Assembly (NCBI RefSeq): GCF_017254835.1
Contig: NZ_JAFKCW010000001.1
Location: 1,477,063 to 1,541,062 of the forward strand
Direction of reading: 5' to 3'
Length of the DNA: 64,000 nucleotides
Origin: Algoriphagus aestuariicola
GTDB taxonomy: Bacteria; Bacteroidota; Bacteroidia; Cytophagales; Cyclobacteriaceae
Shown here: piece after piece, positions 34,982 through 45,733 of the stretch
How the letters are laid out: each line of letters opens with the position of its first letter
Position numbering within the stretch: position 1 is the first letter of the stretch
Program-made: the position numbers and the translations under genes
The notes under the pieces: generated by a model
The model's input: the letters and a program-made list of their open reading frames with translations, nothing else
What the model was told of the DNA's origin: nothing
Databases searched by the model: none

Positions 34982-35343
34982 AAAAGACCCTTCTTGTCGG
35001 CGCTACGCCTGATCCTTCCCGATATGCCTATCTCGCTGCAAAAATGTTTTCGGAGAGGGGAGTAGACTTCGTACCAATCGGCATCAAGCAGGGGGAAGTT
35101 TTTGGGCGTGAAATTGTAGATCTGAGATCCAAGCCCGAAATAGAGGGCATCGACACCATCACGCTCTACATCGGTCCTGCTCATCAGGAGGAGTGGATAG
35201 ACTATTTGGTGGGCCTACAGCCCAAGCGGATTATTTTCAATCCCGGAACGGAAAATCCCACTTTTTTCGCCCAGGCCAAGGAAGCTGGCATCGAAGTTCT
35301 ACCCGCGTGTACCCTTGTGATGTTGAGTACCCGGCAATATTGA
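34978..35343 (+). CDS. CoA-binding domain protein
   Basis: 121 aa, one Rossmann-type CoA_binding domain of the YccU family: TLLVGATPDPSRYAYLAAKM at the N-terminus, then IGIKQGEVFGREIV, ITLYIGPAHQ and PKRIIFNPGTENP. The biochemical role of the family is unclear; it binds CoA or an acyl-CoA. It overlaps the GlsB-like gene by 4 nt (ATGA), so a role near acyl-CoA or acyl transfer is suggested by context only. Confidence 0.85.
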   Translation: MKKTLLVGATPDPSRYAYLAAKMFSERGVDFVPIGIKQGEVFGREIVDLRSKPEIEGIDTITLYIGPAHQEEWIDYLVGLQPKRIIFNPGTENPTFFAQAKEAGIEVLPACTLVMLSTRQY

Positions 35344-35486
35344 TTGCAGTCATCCGCTACGTCCGATTTTTTTCAGGGGAAACGTGCCAAACCTACTTTG
35401 CTGCGAAGCTGGGATAAGTGACTTTTTTTGCCTAACTTGCGGAATCTAAAATTGAAGACAAAATCACCATTCTAAGCCCGTTTTGA

Positions 35487-37460
<1,974 letters not shown>

Positions 37461-37462
37461 CG

Positions 37463-37491
37463 AAAAAGGGGCTTTTTAGGCCCCTTTTTTT
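37463..37491 (+). terminator. Terminator after gyrB
   Basis: AAAAAGGGGC, a TTTTTAG loop, then GCCCC and TTTTTTT: a rho-independent terminator 3 nt beyond the gyrB stop, separating it from ppk1. Confidence 0.85.
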
Positions 37492-37543
37492 GAGTAATTT
37501 TGATTTTCCCGAAATATCTATGCGAGTTTTATTTTGATTTTGT

Positions 37544-39688
37544 ATGAACAAGTTGACTGTTGGGGACAAATACGAATCCGTAATTCAAAAGAGTGATCTG
37601 GTCAGCCGAGATCTGAGCTGGGTGAAATTCAACGTGCGTGTACTGGACCAGTCCAAGAAAGCACACCGCTCAATTTTCGAAAAACTTAAATTTCTGGCAA
37701 TTACAGCGTCCAACTTGGATGAATTTTTTATGATCCGGGTTGGCTCACTGTACAATTACCTGGACTATGACAAGGAGCGAATAGACTATTCCGGACTCAG
37801 GGAAGATCCTTTCAAGGCAAAACTGATGAAGGATTGCCAGCAATTTCACCAAGATCAGCACGAGCATTTTACCAAAGTGATTCTTCCCGGACTTCACGAG
37901 GAAGGCATCACCGTCTGCAATGTATCGAAGCTGACCGCTGAGGAGCAGGAAAAAGTGCGGCAGTATTTTCACAAAGCCATCTATCCTATGCTGACACCGA
38001 TGGTCTATGACGGCTATCGTACCTTTCCCATTCTGATGAACAAGCTCCTCGTGTTCGGTGTGGTCACGACCAGTCCGGGGGAGCGAAAGGATATGCGCAA
38101 GATGAGTTTTGTGCAGATTCCCGCCAACATCCCACGGTTTTTTGAACTGGAGCGGGAGAATTCCCTGACGCTCGTGCCCATAGAAGAGGTGATTCGGGAA
38201 AATATTGTCTCTCTCTTCAGAAACGTGGAAATCGAATCCATCACCTTGTTCAGGATTACCCGAAACGGGGATTTTTCCCTTGAGGAAAGTGAAGACATGG
38301 ACGCGAATTTTCTCGAAGAGGTGAAGCGTAAGCTCATGGAGCGAAAAACCGGGCGGGTGGTCCGTATCGAAATCGAGGAGGGCTATTCCAAATGGATGCT
38401 GAATTCACTTTTGGAAAGATGGAACCTCCGGCCAGACTCGGTCTATTTGGTCAAAAGATCCAGCATGATTGACTTCACCGGGCTTTGGCAGATCGTCGGC
38501 AACAAGCGCTTTCGCGAGCGGCTTCCCCAAAATCCCGAGCCCGTCAAACCGGTGTCCTATCCCGAGGAAGGCACGGCGGATATCTTTGAGATACTGAAGG
38601 AGAAGGATATCCTGCTCCACCATCCATACAACAACATCGATTCCATCCTCGATTTGATCGAGAAGGCAGCGGACGATCCGGATGTGATGGCGATCAAAAT
38701 GACTATCTACCGTTTGGCAAAGGAGAGCCGGATTACCAAAACGCTTCTCCGCGCAGCGGAAAACGGAAAACACGTTTCGGTGCTTTTTGAGGTCAAAGCG
38801 CGATTTGACGAGGAAAACAACATCCGAGAGGCCAAGAGGCTCCAAAAGGCGGGTTGCTTTGTGATTTATGGGATTTCGAACGTGAAAACCCACACCAAGC
38901 TGCTGCTGATCGTGAAGAAGGACGACTCGGAAATCACCCGCTACGTCCATCTCGGCTCCGGAAACTACAACGAGGACACAGCTCGACTCTATACGGATAT
39001 TGGCCTCCTGACGACCAATGAGACCTTGGCCAACGATGTCTCCGAATTCTTTAATGTCATCACCGGGCATTCTGTACCCAGTACCTATCGCAACCTGATC
39101 ACTGCTCCGCGCGACATGCGAAAACAGCTGATTCAGTACATCGAGGAAGAGGCGGAGAATGCGAGAAACGGACAACCCGCGGGAATCTTTATCAAGGTAA
39201 ATTCACTGGAAGACTCCGAGACCATCTATGCGCTGTATCGCGCATCCCAGTCCGGCGTCACCATCAAACTCATTGTGCGGGGCATTTGCTGCCTGAGGCC
39301 TGGAAGGCCTGGTTTAAGTGAAAACATACAGGTCCTTTCCATAGTAGGCGACTTCCTGGAACACAGCAGAATCTACCATTTCTACAACAATGGCAATACA
39401 AGGACCTACTCGGGAAGTGCGGACATGATGGTAAGAAGCTTTGACAAAAGACTGGAATCCCTCTTCAAGGTGGAGTCGCCTCTACTCGAAAAGCAGCTGA
39501 TGAATATCCTATCCTACAACCTTAAGGACAATGTCAACTCCTACGTGATGCAGGAGGACGGCACCTACGTCGCCAAGCATCCATTGGGCGATGAACCTGA
39601 ATTCAATGTCCACCGGGAATTTTTCAATGTGACTGAGGAGGAAGTGATGGCCGTGAAACTGGTGGAGGATGCTAAAATCGATAGTTGA
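37544..39688 (+). CDS. ppk1: Polyphosphate kinase 1
   Basis: 714 aa, full length. Reversibly forms long-chain polyphosphate from ATP through a phosphohistidine. The N-terminal domain contains RDLSWVKFNVRVLDQSKK and DEFFMIRVGSL. The catalytic half has HHPYNN, IKMTIYRLAKESR, VLFEVKARFDEENNI, KTHTK (the autophosphorylated-His region) and YVHLGSGNYNEDTARLYTDIGLLT. It is bounded by terminators on both sides, so it is probably a single-gene unit. Polyphosphate links to stress survival and phosphate storage. Confidence 0.96.
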   Translation: MNKLTVGDKYESVIQKSDLVSRDLSWVKFNVRVLDQSKKAHRSIFEKLKFLAITASNLDEFFMIRVGSLYNYLDYDKERIDYSGLREDPFKAKLMKDCQQFHQDQHEHFTKVILPGLHEEGITVCNVSKLTAEEQEKVRQYFHKAIYPMLTPMVYDGYRTFPILMNKLLVFGVVTTSPGERKDMRKMSFVQIPANIPRFFELERENSLTLVPIEEVIRENIVSLFRNVEIESITLFRITRNGDFSLEESEDMDANFLEEVKRKLMERKTGRVVRIEIEEGYSKWMLNSLLERWNLRPDSVYLVKRSSMIDFTGLWQIVGNKRFRERLPQNPEPVKPVSYPEEGTADIFEILKEKDILLHHPYNNIDSILDLIEKAADDPDVMAIKMTIYRLAKESRITKTLLRAAENGKHVSVLFEVKARFDEENNIREAKRLQKAGCFVIYGISNVKTHTKLLLIVKKDDSEITRYVHLGSGNYNEDTARLYTDIGLLTTNETLANDVSEFFNVITGHSVPSTYRNLITAPRDMRKQLIQYIEEEAENARNGQPAGIFIKVNSLEDSETIYALYRASQSGVTIKLIVRGICCLRPGRPGLSENIQVLSIVGDFLEHSRIYHFYNNGNTRTYSGSADMMVRSFDKRLESLFKVESPLLEKQLMNILSYNLKDNVNSYVMQEDGTYVAKHPLGDEPEFNVHREFFNVTEEEVMAVKLVEDAKIDS

Positions 39689-39767
39689 GATATATCTATC
39701 TAAAGTATTGAAAATTAGCAATATGTGAGTATGGTCAAGTAGTGATGAATCTTTCATTCAAATGTTT

Positions 39768-39802
39768 AAAGCCCCAAGAGCTATAAAGTCTTGGGGCTTT
39801 TT
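39768..39802. terminator. Bidirectional terminator between ppk1 and ferritin
   Basis: AAAGCCCCAAGA and TCTTGGGGCTTT form a perfect 12-bp stem with a 9-nt loop. A/T tracts on both sides make it suitable for the two convergent genes. Confidence 0.85.
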
Positions 39803-39825
39803 AGTCCACTGATGTCCCGGATGTT

Positions 39826-40368
39826 CTAGGCGCCTGTATCAGCTGCGGCGTGCAGCTTGCCCAGTTCTTGGTCGATGGTCCAGAGTCCGACGCCTTCCTC
39901 GCCGATGATTTCAAATAGTTCAAGTGCTCTGCGGGACATGGTCTCTTCCTCCCTTTGCTCAGTCACATACCATTGCATAAAGCTGAAGGTAGCGAAATCC
40001 TTTACAGAAAAGGCATGGTCCACTATGTTGTTGATGGATTTGGTCACCTTGATTTCGTGCTCCAAGATCAATTCAAACACTTCCCGTAGTGAGTTGAAAT
40101 TGTGGCGGATGCCCGTGATCTCCGGCTGTATGGCGTGCCCTCCGGCTTCGTTTACGTATTGGAAGATCTTCATCATGTGCATGCGCTCTTCGTCCGCATG
40201 GGTGTACAGGTACTTGGCAGCATTGGCATAGCCCATCATGTGGCACCAAGAAGCCATCGAGAGGTAGTATGCGGAGGATTTGCCTTCCATTTCCACCTGT
40301 TTATTGAGCAAAGCCTCGGTATCCGGCAGCAGGGAACGCTGAAGCGTTACGATTTCTTTCTGTTTCAT
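39826..40368 (-). CDS. ftnA: Non-haem ferritin
   Basis: 180 aa. Four-helix ferritin with ferroxidase ligands in EMEGKSSAYYLSMASWCHM (Glu), HADEERMHMMKIF (EExxH-type) and EQREEE (Glu pair) and the usual spacing. Stores iron as Fe(III) mineral in 24-mer cages in the cytoplasm. Convergent with ppk1 across a shared terminator. Confidence 0.92.
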   Translation of the reverse strand: MKQKEIVTLQRSLLPDTEALLNKQVEMEGKSSAYYLSMASWCHMMGYANAAKYLYTHADEERMHMMKIFQYVNEAGGHAIQPEITGIRHNFNSLREVFELILEHEIKVTKSINNIVDHAFSVKDFATFSFMQWYVTEQREEETMSRRALELFEIIGEEGVGLWTIDQELGKLHAAADTGA

Positions 40369-40475
40369 AGTTGATAAAATTAGATACTTAAACTTAACGA
40401 AATCGGGGCTTTTTCCATTCCCGGCCGTAGCTTTTCGAATAGAATTTGAAATTGGTTTAATTTAACCCAGCTGCC

Positions 40476-41822
40476 TTATCTGGAAGCTGGCAGGGGAAAC
40501 ACCGCTAAACTTTCCGCGCCTGCGTCGGTGACTGATTGTACGGCAAAGAAATAGTTGTCCTTGGAGTAGGGCAGGGTCAGTGTGGTCTCCGTGGTGAAAA
40601 ACTTTTTCTCCCACATAGGCGCGGAAGTCTCGCGCATTAAGACATAGTATCCTTTTACTTTTCCGATAGTTGGGGCTTTCCAAAATAAGGTGGATTTGTT
40701 GCTCAATCCCTGCACGCTGATCCGGACGTCTTCGGGTGCTCCGGCAGAGTTTGCAAGCGAAGCCGCTGCGGCGAGGTTGATAGCTGATACTTTCCTCAAG
40801 TATTCGAAATCCATGAATTCCGGGAGGTCGCCGTATTGAATGCCGTTTTCCACCCTTACATTTTCATGCTGGTGGAGGAAGTTTTCGTTCATTTCGGATA
40901 CGCGGATGGCTGCAAATCCATTCCTCAAAAAGGGAGTTTGATCGCCGCCTCTGAGAAAACGGTCCATTCGGTAGATCAGCTTGACCTCCATTTGATCCAC
41001 GTAGCGCTCGCCGACTTCCTTGATGTAGCGAGCAAGCTGCCGAGATTTGCTGTCGTTTTCGGCACCAGAAGACCTGCGGGCAGCAGCTTCCTGTTCTGTC
41101 TCCGCAAGGGGGATGGTTTCTGAGAAAATCCTCACCTTCGTATTGTCGCTGATGAGGGTTTCCGAGGAGTTGCTATTTCCAATAATGTCGTTGTTGAGGA
41201 CGCCGGCGATGTTCCATCCTTCAGCCTTGGCTTTGTCAGCGAGGTAGCTAGCGCCTTTTAGTCCCTGCTCTTCCCCTGTAAATGCGACAAACATCACAGT
41301 TGCGGAAAATTCCGACTTTGCCATCACCCTCGCCAATTCCATAACGGCGGCAACTCCACTGCCATCGTCGTTCGCACCCGGGGCGCCGCCGGTAGCATCC
41401 ATCACATCTTTGTTCCTGGAATCCAAGTGGCCGGAGACAATGAAAATACGGTCATCCGCAGTGTTGACGCCCTTTAGCGTAGCGATCACATTGGCGACTT
41501 CCGAGTCTGCCGTGATCCGGCGTCCGTCTGCCGGGATAGTGAAGTTTTCAATTTTTGCCGTCATGCGACCGCCTGAAGCATTCACAAAGGAATTGAACTT
41601 GGACAAAACATAGCGCTGTGCTGCAGGCATCCCGTTTTTTTCGTCTTTGCTTAGTGTATGTCTGGTGTTGAAAGCAGCCAAGTCATGGATGTATTTTTTG
41701 AGAGAATCCGAGGACACCTCTGCGACCAGTTTTTCGATTTCTGGATTTCTATGGACAACGGTCTGGGCATCTGCCGTCCAGAGGATGGGCACTAGAAAAA
41801 GGGTGAATAAAATTTTGTGCAT
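40476..41822 (-). CDS. Secreted M28 aminopeptidase with C-terminal FN3-like domain
   Basis: 448 aa with a Sec signal (1-19, TADAQ). The M28 core has SGHLDSRN (His/Asp region), GANDDGSG (bridging Asp), FTGEEQGLKGA (catalytic Glu pair), NNDIIGN (Asp) and HQHENV (final His). About 85 C-terminal residues (from EDVRISVQGLSNKSTLFWKA) form a fibronectin-III-like sandwich ending LPASR. It is a zinc exopeptidase of the periplasm or cell surface. A second M28 enzyme of different layout lies at 62179-63639. Confidence 0.88.
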   Translation of the reverse strand: MHKILFTLFLVPILWTADAQTVVHRNPEIEKLVAEVSSDSLKKYIHDLAAFNTRHTLSKDEKNGMPAAQRYVLSKFNSFVNASGGRMTAKIENFTIPADGRRITADSEVANVIATLKGVNTADDRIFIVSGHLDSRNKDVMDATGGAPGANDDGSGVAAVMELARVMAKSEFSATVMFVAFTGEEQGLKGASYLADKAKAEGWNIAGVLNNDIIGNSNSSETLISDNTKVRIFSETIPLAETEQEAAARRSSGAENDSKSRQLARYIKEVGERYVDQMEVKLIYRMDRFLRGGDQTPFLRNGFAAIRVSEMNENFLHQHENVRVENGIQYGDLPEFMDFEYLRKVSAINLAAAASLANSAGAPEDVRISVQGLSNKSTLFWKAPTIGKVKGYYVLMRETSAPMWEKKFFTTETTLTLPYSKDNYFFAVQSVTDAGAESLAVFPLPASR

Positions 41823-41847
41823 AGTAGTTTGGTTTTAACCTTAACCC

Positions 41848-41876
41848 TAAATTTATCCGAATAGCCCTAAACCCAA
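41848..41876 (-). promoter_or_regulatory. Promoter-like sequence for the M28 peptidase at 40476
   Basis: On the - strand TTG (41876-41874), 18-nt spacer and TAAATTTA (41855-41848), one mismatch from TAnnTTTG; 25 nt upstream of the ATG at 41822. The -7 element is palindromic, so it could also sit in the divergent DinB promoter. Confidence 0.4.
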
Positions 41877-41887
41877 GCATATTTTAT

Positions 41888-42403
41888 ATGAACAGCTTTG
41901 CACTGCCCCAAACCGGGACTTATCCTTCTTTTTATCACACCTATATTTCCAAAGTTTCCGAAGAGAACTATTTGGAGCTGATACTTCGCCAGGTCAATGA
42001 AATACGTGAACTGTTCCAGTCCAAAGAAAAGGGTTGGGATACCTTGGCCTACGAACTTGGGAAATGGACGCCGAAGGAAATTCTAGGCCATATCATCGAC
42101 ACGGATCGAATTATGACCTTCCGGGCGCTCTGTTTTTCTCGGGGAGACCAAAATTCTCTTCCAGGTTTTGACCAAGATCCCTACGTGGTCAATGCAGGAT
42201 ATGCCAAGGTTCCGACCGAATTGCTTCTTGCCGATTTCGAAGCCGAAAGAAAGGCCTTGACCACCTTGCTTATGACGATGGATGAATCGGTGCTGGACAA
42301 TGTGGGCAACGCCAACGGAAACCCAATTTCCCCAAGATCCTTGCTTTGGATCATACCAGGCCATTTCATCCATCACATCAATATCCTCAAAGAAAGGTAC
42401 TGA
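41888..42403 (+). CDS. DinB-family protein
   Basis: 171 aa. DinB/YfiT-like four-helix fold: LELILRQVNEIRELF, WTPKEILGHIIDTDRI (first metal His) and IIPGHFIHHINILKER (two further His). Members often act as metal-dependent thiol transferases (bacillithiol, mycothiol) or are of unknown function; a substrate cannot be named here. Three nt separate it from the PhzF gene, so they are co-transcribed. Confidence 0.86.
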   Translation: MNSFALPQTGTYPSFYHTYISKVSEENYLELILRQVNEIRELFQSKEKGWDTLAYELGKWTPKEILGHIIDTDRIMTFRALCFSRGDQNSLPGFDQDPYVVNAGYAKVPTELLLADFEAERKALTTLLMTMDESVLDNVGNANGNPISPRSLLWIIPGHFIHHINILKERY

Positions 42404-42406
42404 GCC

Positions 42407-43204
42407 ATGCAGATTCCGATAGCAATTATTGACGCGTTTACCGAAAGGGCTTTTTCCGGAAACCCTGCGGCTGTTTGCCTCCTGTATGACGATCTTTCCG
42501 AACAACAAATGCAGGCAATCGCTATGGAGATGAACCTCAGCGAGACAGCATTTGTCAAGGGAACCGGAGAGCAAGGGCTGTTTTCCTTAAGATGGTTTAC
42601 TCCCACGGTCGAGATTGACCTTTGCGGCCATGCCACCTTGGCTTCGGCTTTTTGGATGATACAGACAGGCTGGGCGGACGGCCTGGAGGTGATCCGTTTC
42701 CAAACTCGAAGCGGAGAGTTGCGGGTGAGAAATACGGAAGGAAGGCTCACAATGGATTTTCCCCTGATTCCGACTTTTGTCGATACCCATCCTCGATTCA
42801 GCTCGGAGCTGTTTGGCAATAAGATAGTCCATGCTGCCCAGCTGAAGAGAACTTGGATTTTTGAACTGGAAAGCGAAACGGTCGTTCGCGAGTTTATTCC
42901 GGATTTTGGGGAAATCGCCGAAAACAGCGAGCTCGGATTCGTGATCACAGCAAAGGGTGACGGAGAATACGATATGGTGAGCCGCTTCTTTGGACCAAAC
43001 GTGGGTATCAACGAGGATCCAGTTACTGGTTTCGTCCATTGCGCTCTGGTTGATTACTGGAACCAAAAAACGGGTAAGACCCAATTCAAGGCTTTTCAGG
43101 CGAGCACTCGTGGTGGGGAACTTCTGCTGGAAAAGCATGACGATAGGGTGCTGATCAGTGGTAGTGCGGTGAAAGTTTTGGTTGGAACCCTGGAATTTTC
43201 CTGA
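42407..43204 (+). CDS. PhzF-family isomerase/epimerase-like protein
   Basis: 265 aa, two-lobed diaminopimelate-epimerase fold. VDAFTERAFSGNPAAVCLLY-type opening (here IIDAFTERAFSGNPAAV), the catalytic Glu in MNLSETAFV, LCGHATLASAF, and NEDPVTGFVHCALVDYW. PhzF acts in phenazine synthesis, but no other phenazine genes are present, so this is more likely a housekeeping isomerase of unknown substrate. It sits between DinB (3 nt) and the K+ channel (5 nt) in one operon. Confidence 0.9.
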   Translation: MQIPIAIIDAFTERAFSGNPAAVCLLYDDLSEQQMQAIAMEMNLSETAFVKGTGEQGLFSLRWFTPTVEIDLCGHATLASAFWMIQTGWADGLEVIRFQTRSGELRVRNTEGRLTMDFPLIPTFVDTHPRFSSELFGNKIVHAAQLKRTWIFELESETVVREFIPDFGEIAENSELGFVITAKGDGEYDMVSRFFGPNVGINEDPVTGFVHCALVDYWNQKTGKTQFKAFQASTRGGELLLEKHDDRVLISGSAVKVLVGTLEFS

Positions 43205-43209
43205 ATTCT

Positions 43210-43938
43210 ATGCAGTCAAGGCCGGTTTCGAGAACCCAACGCGTGAGAAAAGTTATCAAGCGGATTACGGACTACTGGTTGAATGACGCCAGTTTCGTGG
43301 TCTTGCTCGTTGCATTGGTCTTTACCGTTTTTGTACTTCCCATCCTAATAGACTATGAGCACGTCAGTATGCTCTTTGTCAACGTGGTGTTTATGTTCCT
43401 CTTTTTTACCGGGATCTGGTCGTCGGACAACAGGTTTTTGGTCATGCTCACCACCCTTCTTTTCTTCGCCCAACTCGTGCTAAGGATCCTTAGGTTTAGT
43501 GAGCTTCCGGTCGAATTCTATTTCCTGGAGAGGCTCGTGGGATTGTTTAATATGATCGTATTCATATTTCTGAACATCAGGCTTTTATTTCGAGACTATG
43601 AAATCAATCTTTACCGAATCATTGGGGCGATCAACGTCTATCTTCTGGTTGCAATTTTGGGGGCTTTTGCCTTGGAGCTGATTCAGATCGGCATTGGTTC
43701 ATCTATATCCGGTGTGGGAGGACAGGTCGCCGCCAAAGAACTACGCGGTGTGGATCAGGACTTCTCTGCCTACATCTACTTCAGTCTGGTGTCGCTTACA
43801 ACGGTAGGATTCGGGGACTATACACCGGTGAACATCATGTCCAAGATGCTGGCGGTAATGCTTTCAACGACCGGGATTCTCTATCCTGCGGTGGTAATCG
43901 CCAAATTGATCGGGTCAAGCAACGGAGAAAAGCGGTGA
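43210..43938 (+). CDS. Potassium channel family protein
   Basis: 242 aa. About six hydrophobic helices; the last two flank the pore loop SLTTVGFGDYTPVN, whose TVGFGD is the K+ selectivity filter. The cytosolic ends are short and there is no RCK/TrkA-N domain, so gating is not through a nucleotide-binding domain in the same chain. It is the third gene of the DinB-PhzF-channel run. Confidence 0.9.
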   Translation: MQSRPVSRTQRVRKVIKRITDYWLNDASFVVLLVALVFTVFVLPILIDYEHVSMLFVNVVFMFLFFTGIWSSDNRFLVMLTTLLFFAQLVLRILRFSELPVEFYFLERLVGLFNMIVFIFLNIRLLFRDYEINLYRIIGAINVYLLVAILGAFALELIQIGIGSSISGVGGQVAAKELRGVDQDFSAYIYFSLVSLTTVGFGDYTPVNIMSKMLAVMLSTTGILYPAVVIAKLIGSSNGEKR

Positions 43939-44018
43939 GAATGCCCGCTCCTGTAAAAAGCGCTGTGACTAGTCGGCATTCCTGCTTAATTTTTGAATAA
44001 ACTTAGAAACCACACCTT

Positions 44019-45500
44019 ATGAAGAAAATCTACCTGAGCATGTTGTTGCTCTTGTGCTACGGATTCGCCTGGTCGCAGACAGAGCGAAAAATAGAAGTTG
44101 AAACCAAGGTTGAAACCACCGCAGAGGTCACCATTAAGGGAAAGCGCGTTCCCTATAAAGCTACCGCCGGCACCCAGCCAGTCTGGGATGAGAAGGGAGA
44201 GCCAATCGCATCGCTTTTCTACACCTATTACGAAAGGACAGACGTAAGCGACAAGGCCAAGCGCCCATTAGTCATCAGCTTCAACGGTGGTCCGGGATCG
44301 GCATCGATCTGGATGCACTTGGCCTATACAGGCCCAGTTATCCTCAATATCGACGATGAGGGCTATCCTGTACAGCCCTATGGCACCAAGTCCAACCCAC
44401 ATTCTATCCTGGACGTGGCAGACATCGTCTATGTGGATCCGGTCAACACAGGCTATTCCCGAATGATCAAAGAAGATACACCCAAGGCGACTTTTTTTGG
44501 TATCAATGCCGACATCAAATATTTGGCTGATTGGGTAAACACGTTCGTGACAAGAGCGAATCGCTGGGCCTCTCCAAAATACCTGATCGGGGAGAGCTAT
44601 GGTACGACGCGGGTCGCTGGCTTAGTTTCCCAGCTGCAAAATGCCCATTGGATGTATTTCAATGGAGTGATCTTGGTATCCCCGACTGATATGGGAATCG
44701 AACGCGAGGGCCCAGTGAAAATGGCAAATTATTGGCCTTACTACGCGGCGACGGCTTGGTATCACAAGGCTTTACCAGCCGATCTACAAAGCAAAGATCT
44801 CGACGAACTCCTTGGGATCGTGGAGCCTTTTGCAATTAACGAGGTTCTCCCTGCGATGACCAAGGGCGGGATGCTTTCCGATACCGAAAGGGATGCCATT
44901 GCCACCAAAATGGCCTACTATTCTGGATTGAGCAAGGAAGCCATATTGCAATATAACCTGATGGTACCGACCAGCTTTTTTTGGAAAGAGCTGCTGAGGG
45001 AGCGGGATGGCATGACAGTGGGCCGACTCGACAGCCGCTACAAGGGATTTGACCGCATGGAAGGCGGAGATCGGTATGATTTTGATCCAGCGCTTACTAG
45101 CTGGAACCATGCTTTTGCTCCGGCATTCCAAATATATGCGAAGAATACGCTCAAATTCAACACCGATCTGACCTACAACCTCTTTGGTCCCGTCCATCCT
45201 TGGGATCGAAGCAACGAAACCACTGGCTATGATTTGGGTACCGCGATGCGTCAAAATCCATATCTCCACCTCATGGTTCAATCGGGATACTATGACGGGG
45301 GAACAGACTACTTCAATGCCAAATACAGCACCTGGCACATCGATCCAAACGGGAAGATGAAGGACAGGATCGATTTCAAAGGCTATCGTTCCGGCCATAT
45401 GATGTACTTACGTGCGGAAGATTTGGCGACATCCAATGAAGACATTCGCCAGTTTATCCAGAAGTCGGCGGTGGCGCCTGACCAACCAGCTAAATACTGA
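44019..45500 (+). CDS. Secreted S10 serine carboxypeptidase
   Basis: 493 aa with a Sec signal (1-20, FAWSQ). The alpha/beta-hydrolase S10 landmarks are intact: FNGGPGSASIWMH (oxyanion region), VDPVNTGYSR, LIGESYGTTR (nucleophile Ser), SGYYDGGTDYF (Asp) and FKGYRSGHMMYL (His). It removes C-terminal residues from peptides in the periplasm. Located just before an S9 oligopeptidase, but separated by a terminator. Confidence 0.93.
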   Translation: MKKIYLSMLLLLCYGFAWSQTERKIEVETKVETTAEVTIKGKRVPYKATAGTQPVWDEKGEPIASLFYTYYERTDVSDKAKRPLVISFNGGPGSASIWMHLAYTGPVILNIDDEGYPVQPYGTKSNPHSILDVADIVYVDPVNTGYSRMIKEDTPKATFFGINADIKYLADWVNTFVTRANRWASPKYLIGESYGTTRVAGLVSQLQNAHWMYFNGVILVSPTDMGIEREGPVKMANYWPYYAATAWYHKALPADLQSKDLDELLGIVEPFAINEVLPAMTKGGMLSDTERDAIATKMAYYSGLSKEAILQYNLMVPTSFFWKELLRERDGMTVGRLDSRYKGFDRMEGGDRYDFDPALTSWNHAFAPAFQIYAKNTLKFNTDLTYNLFGPVHPWDRSNETTGYDLGTAMRQNPYLHLMVQSGYYDGGTDYFNAKYSTWHIDPNGKMKDRIDFKGYRSGHMMYLRAEDLATSNEDIRQFIQKSAVAPDQPAKY

Positions 45501-45522
45501 TAGAGATTATTCGGTTGTCAAG

Positions 45523-45553
45523 TGGTTCAGGTGCTCGCGCTTGAACCATTTTT
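45523..45553 (+). terminator. Terminator after the S10 peptidase
   Basis: TGGTTCA (45523-45529) and TGAACCA (45542-45548) pair around a GC-rich loop and are followed by TTTTT. Confidence 0.7.
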
Positions 45554-45733
45554 GGTTTGAGTGGTAAATGGTGGAAAACACCTTTGCCAGGTAATCCTGG
45601 TTTCACTTCCGTTAGAACTGGATTATACACCTGTATTGGAAGAATTTTCCGGTCCCACACGAAATGTTTTTCCCATCCACCACTTTGGCTTAGATTCAAT
45701 AGATCATATAGACCATCAACTAGACCTATATTT

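Noticed and set aside
38405-39175. 256-codon open frame antisense to ppk1
   Set aside because: Lies inside a fully conserved gene and shows no recognisable protein pattern; a shadow frame.
42407-43204. Phenazine biosynthesis cluster
   Set aside because: Only PhzF-like is present; the neighbours are DinB and a K+ channel, so a phenazine pathway is not supported.
45557-45733. 59-codon N-terminal extension of the S9 peptidase
   Set aside because: It would precede the Sec signal, which must be at the start, and no conserved sequence is seen in it.
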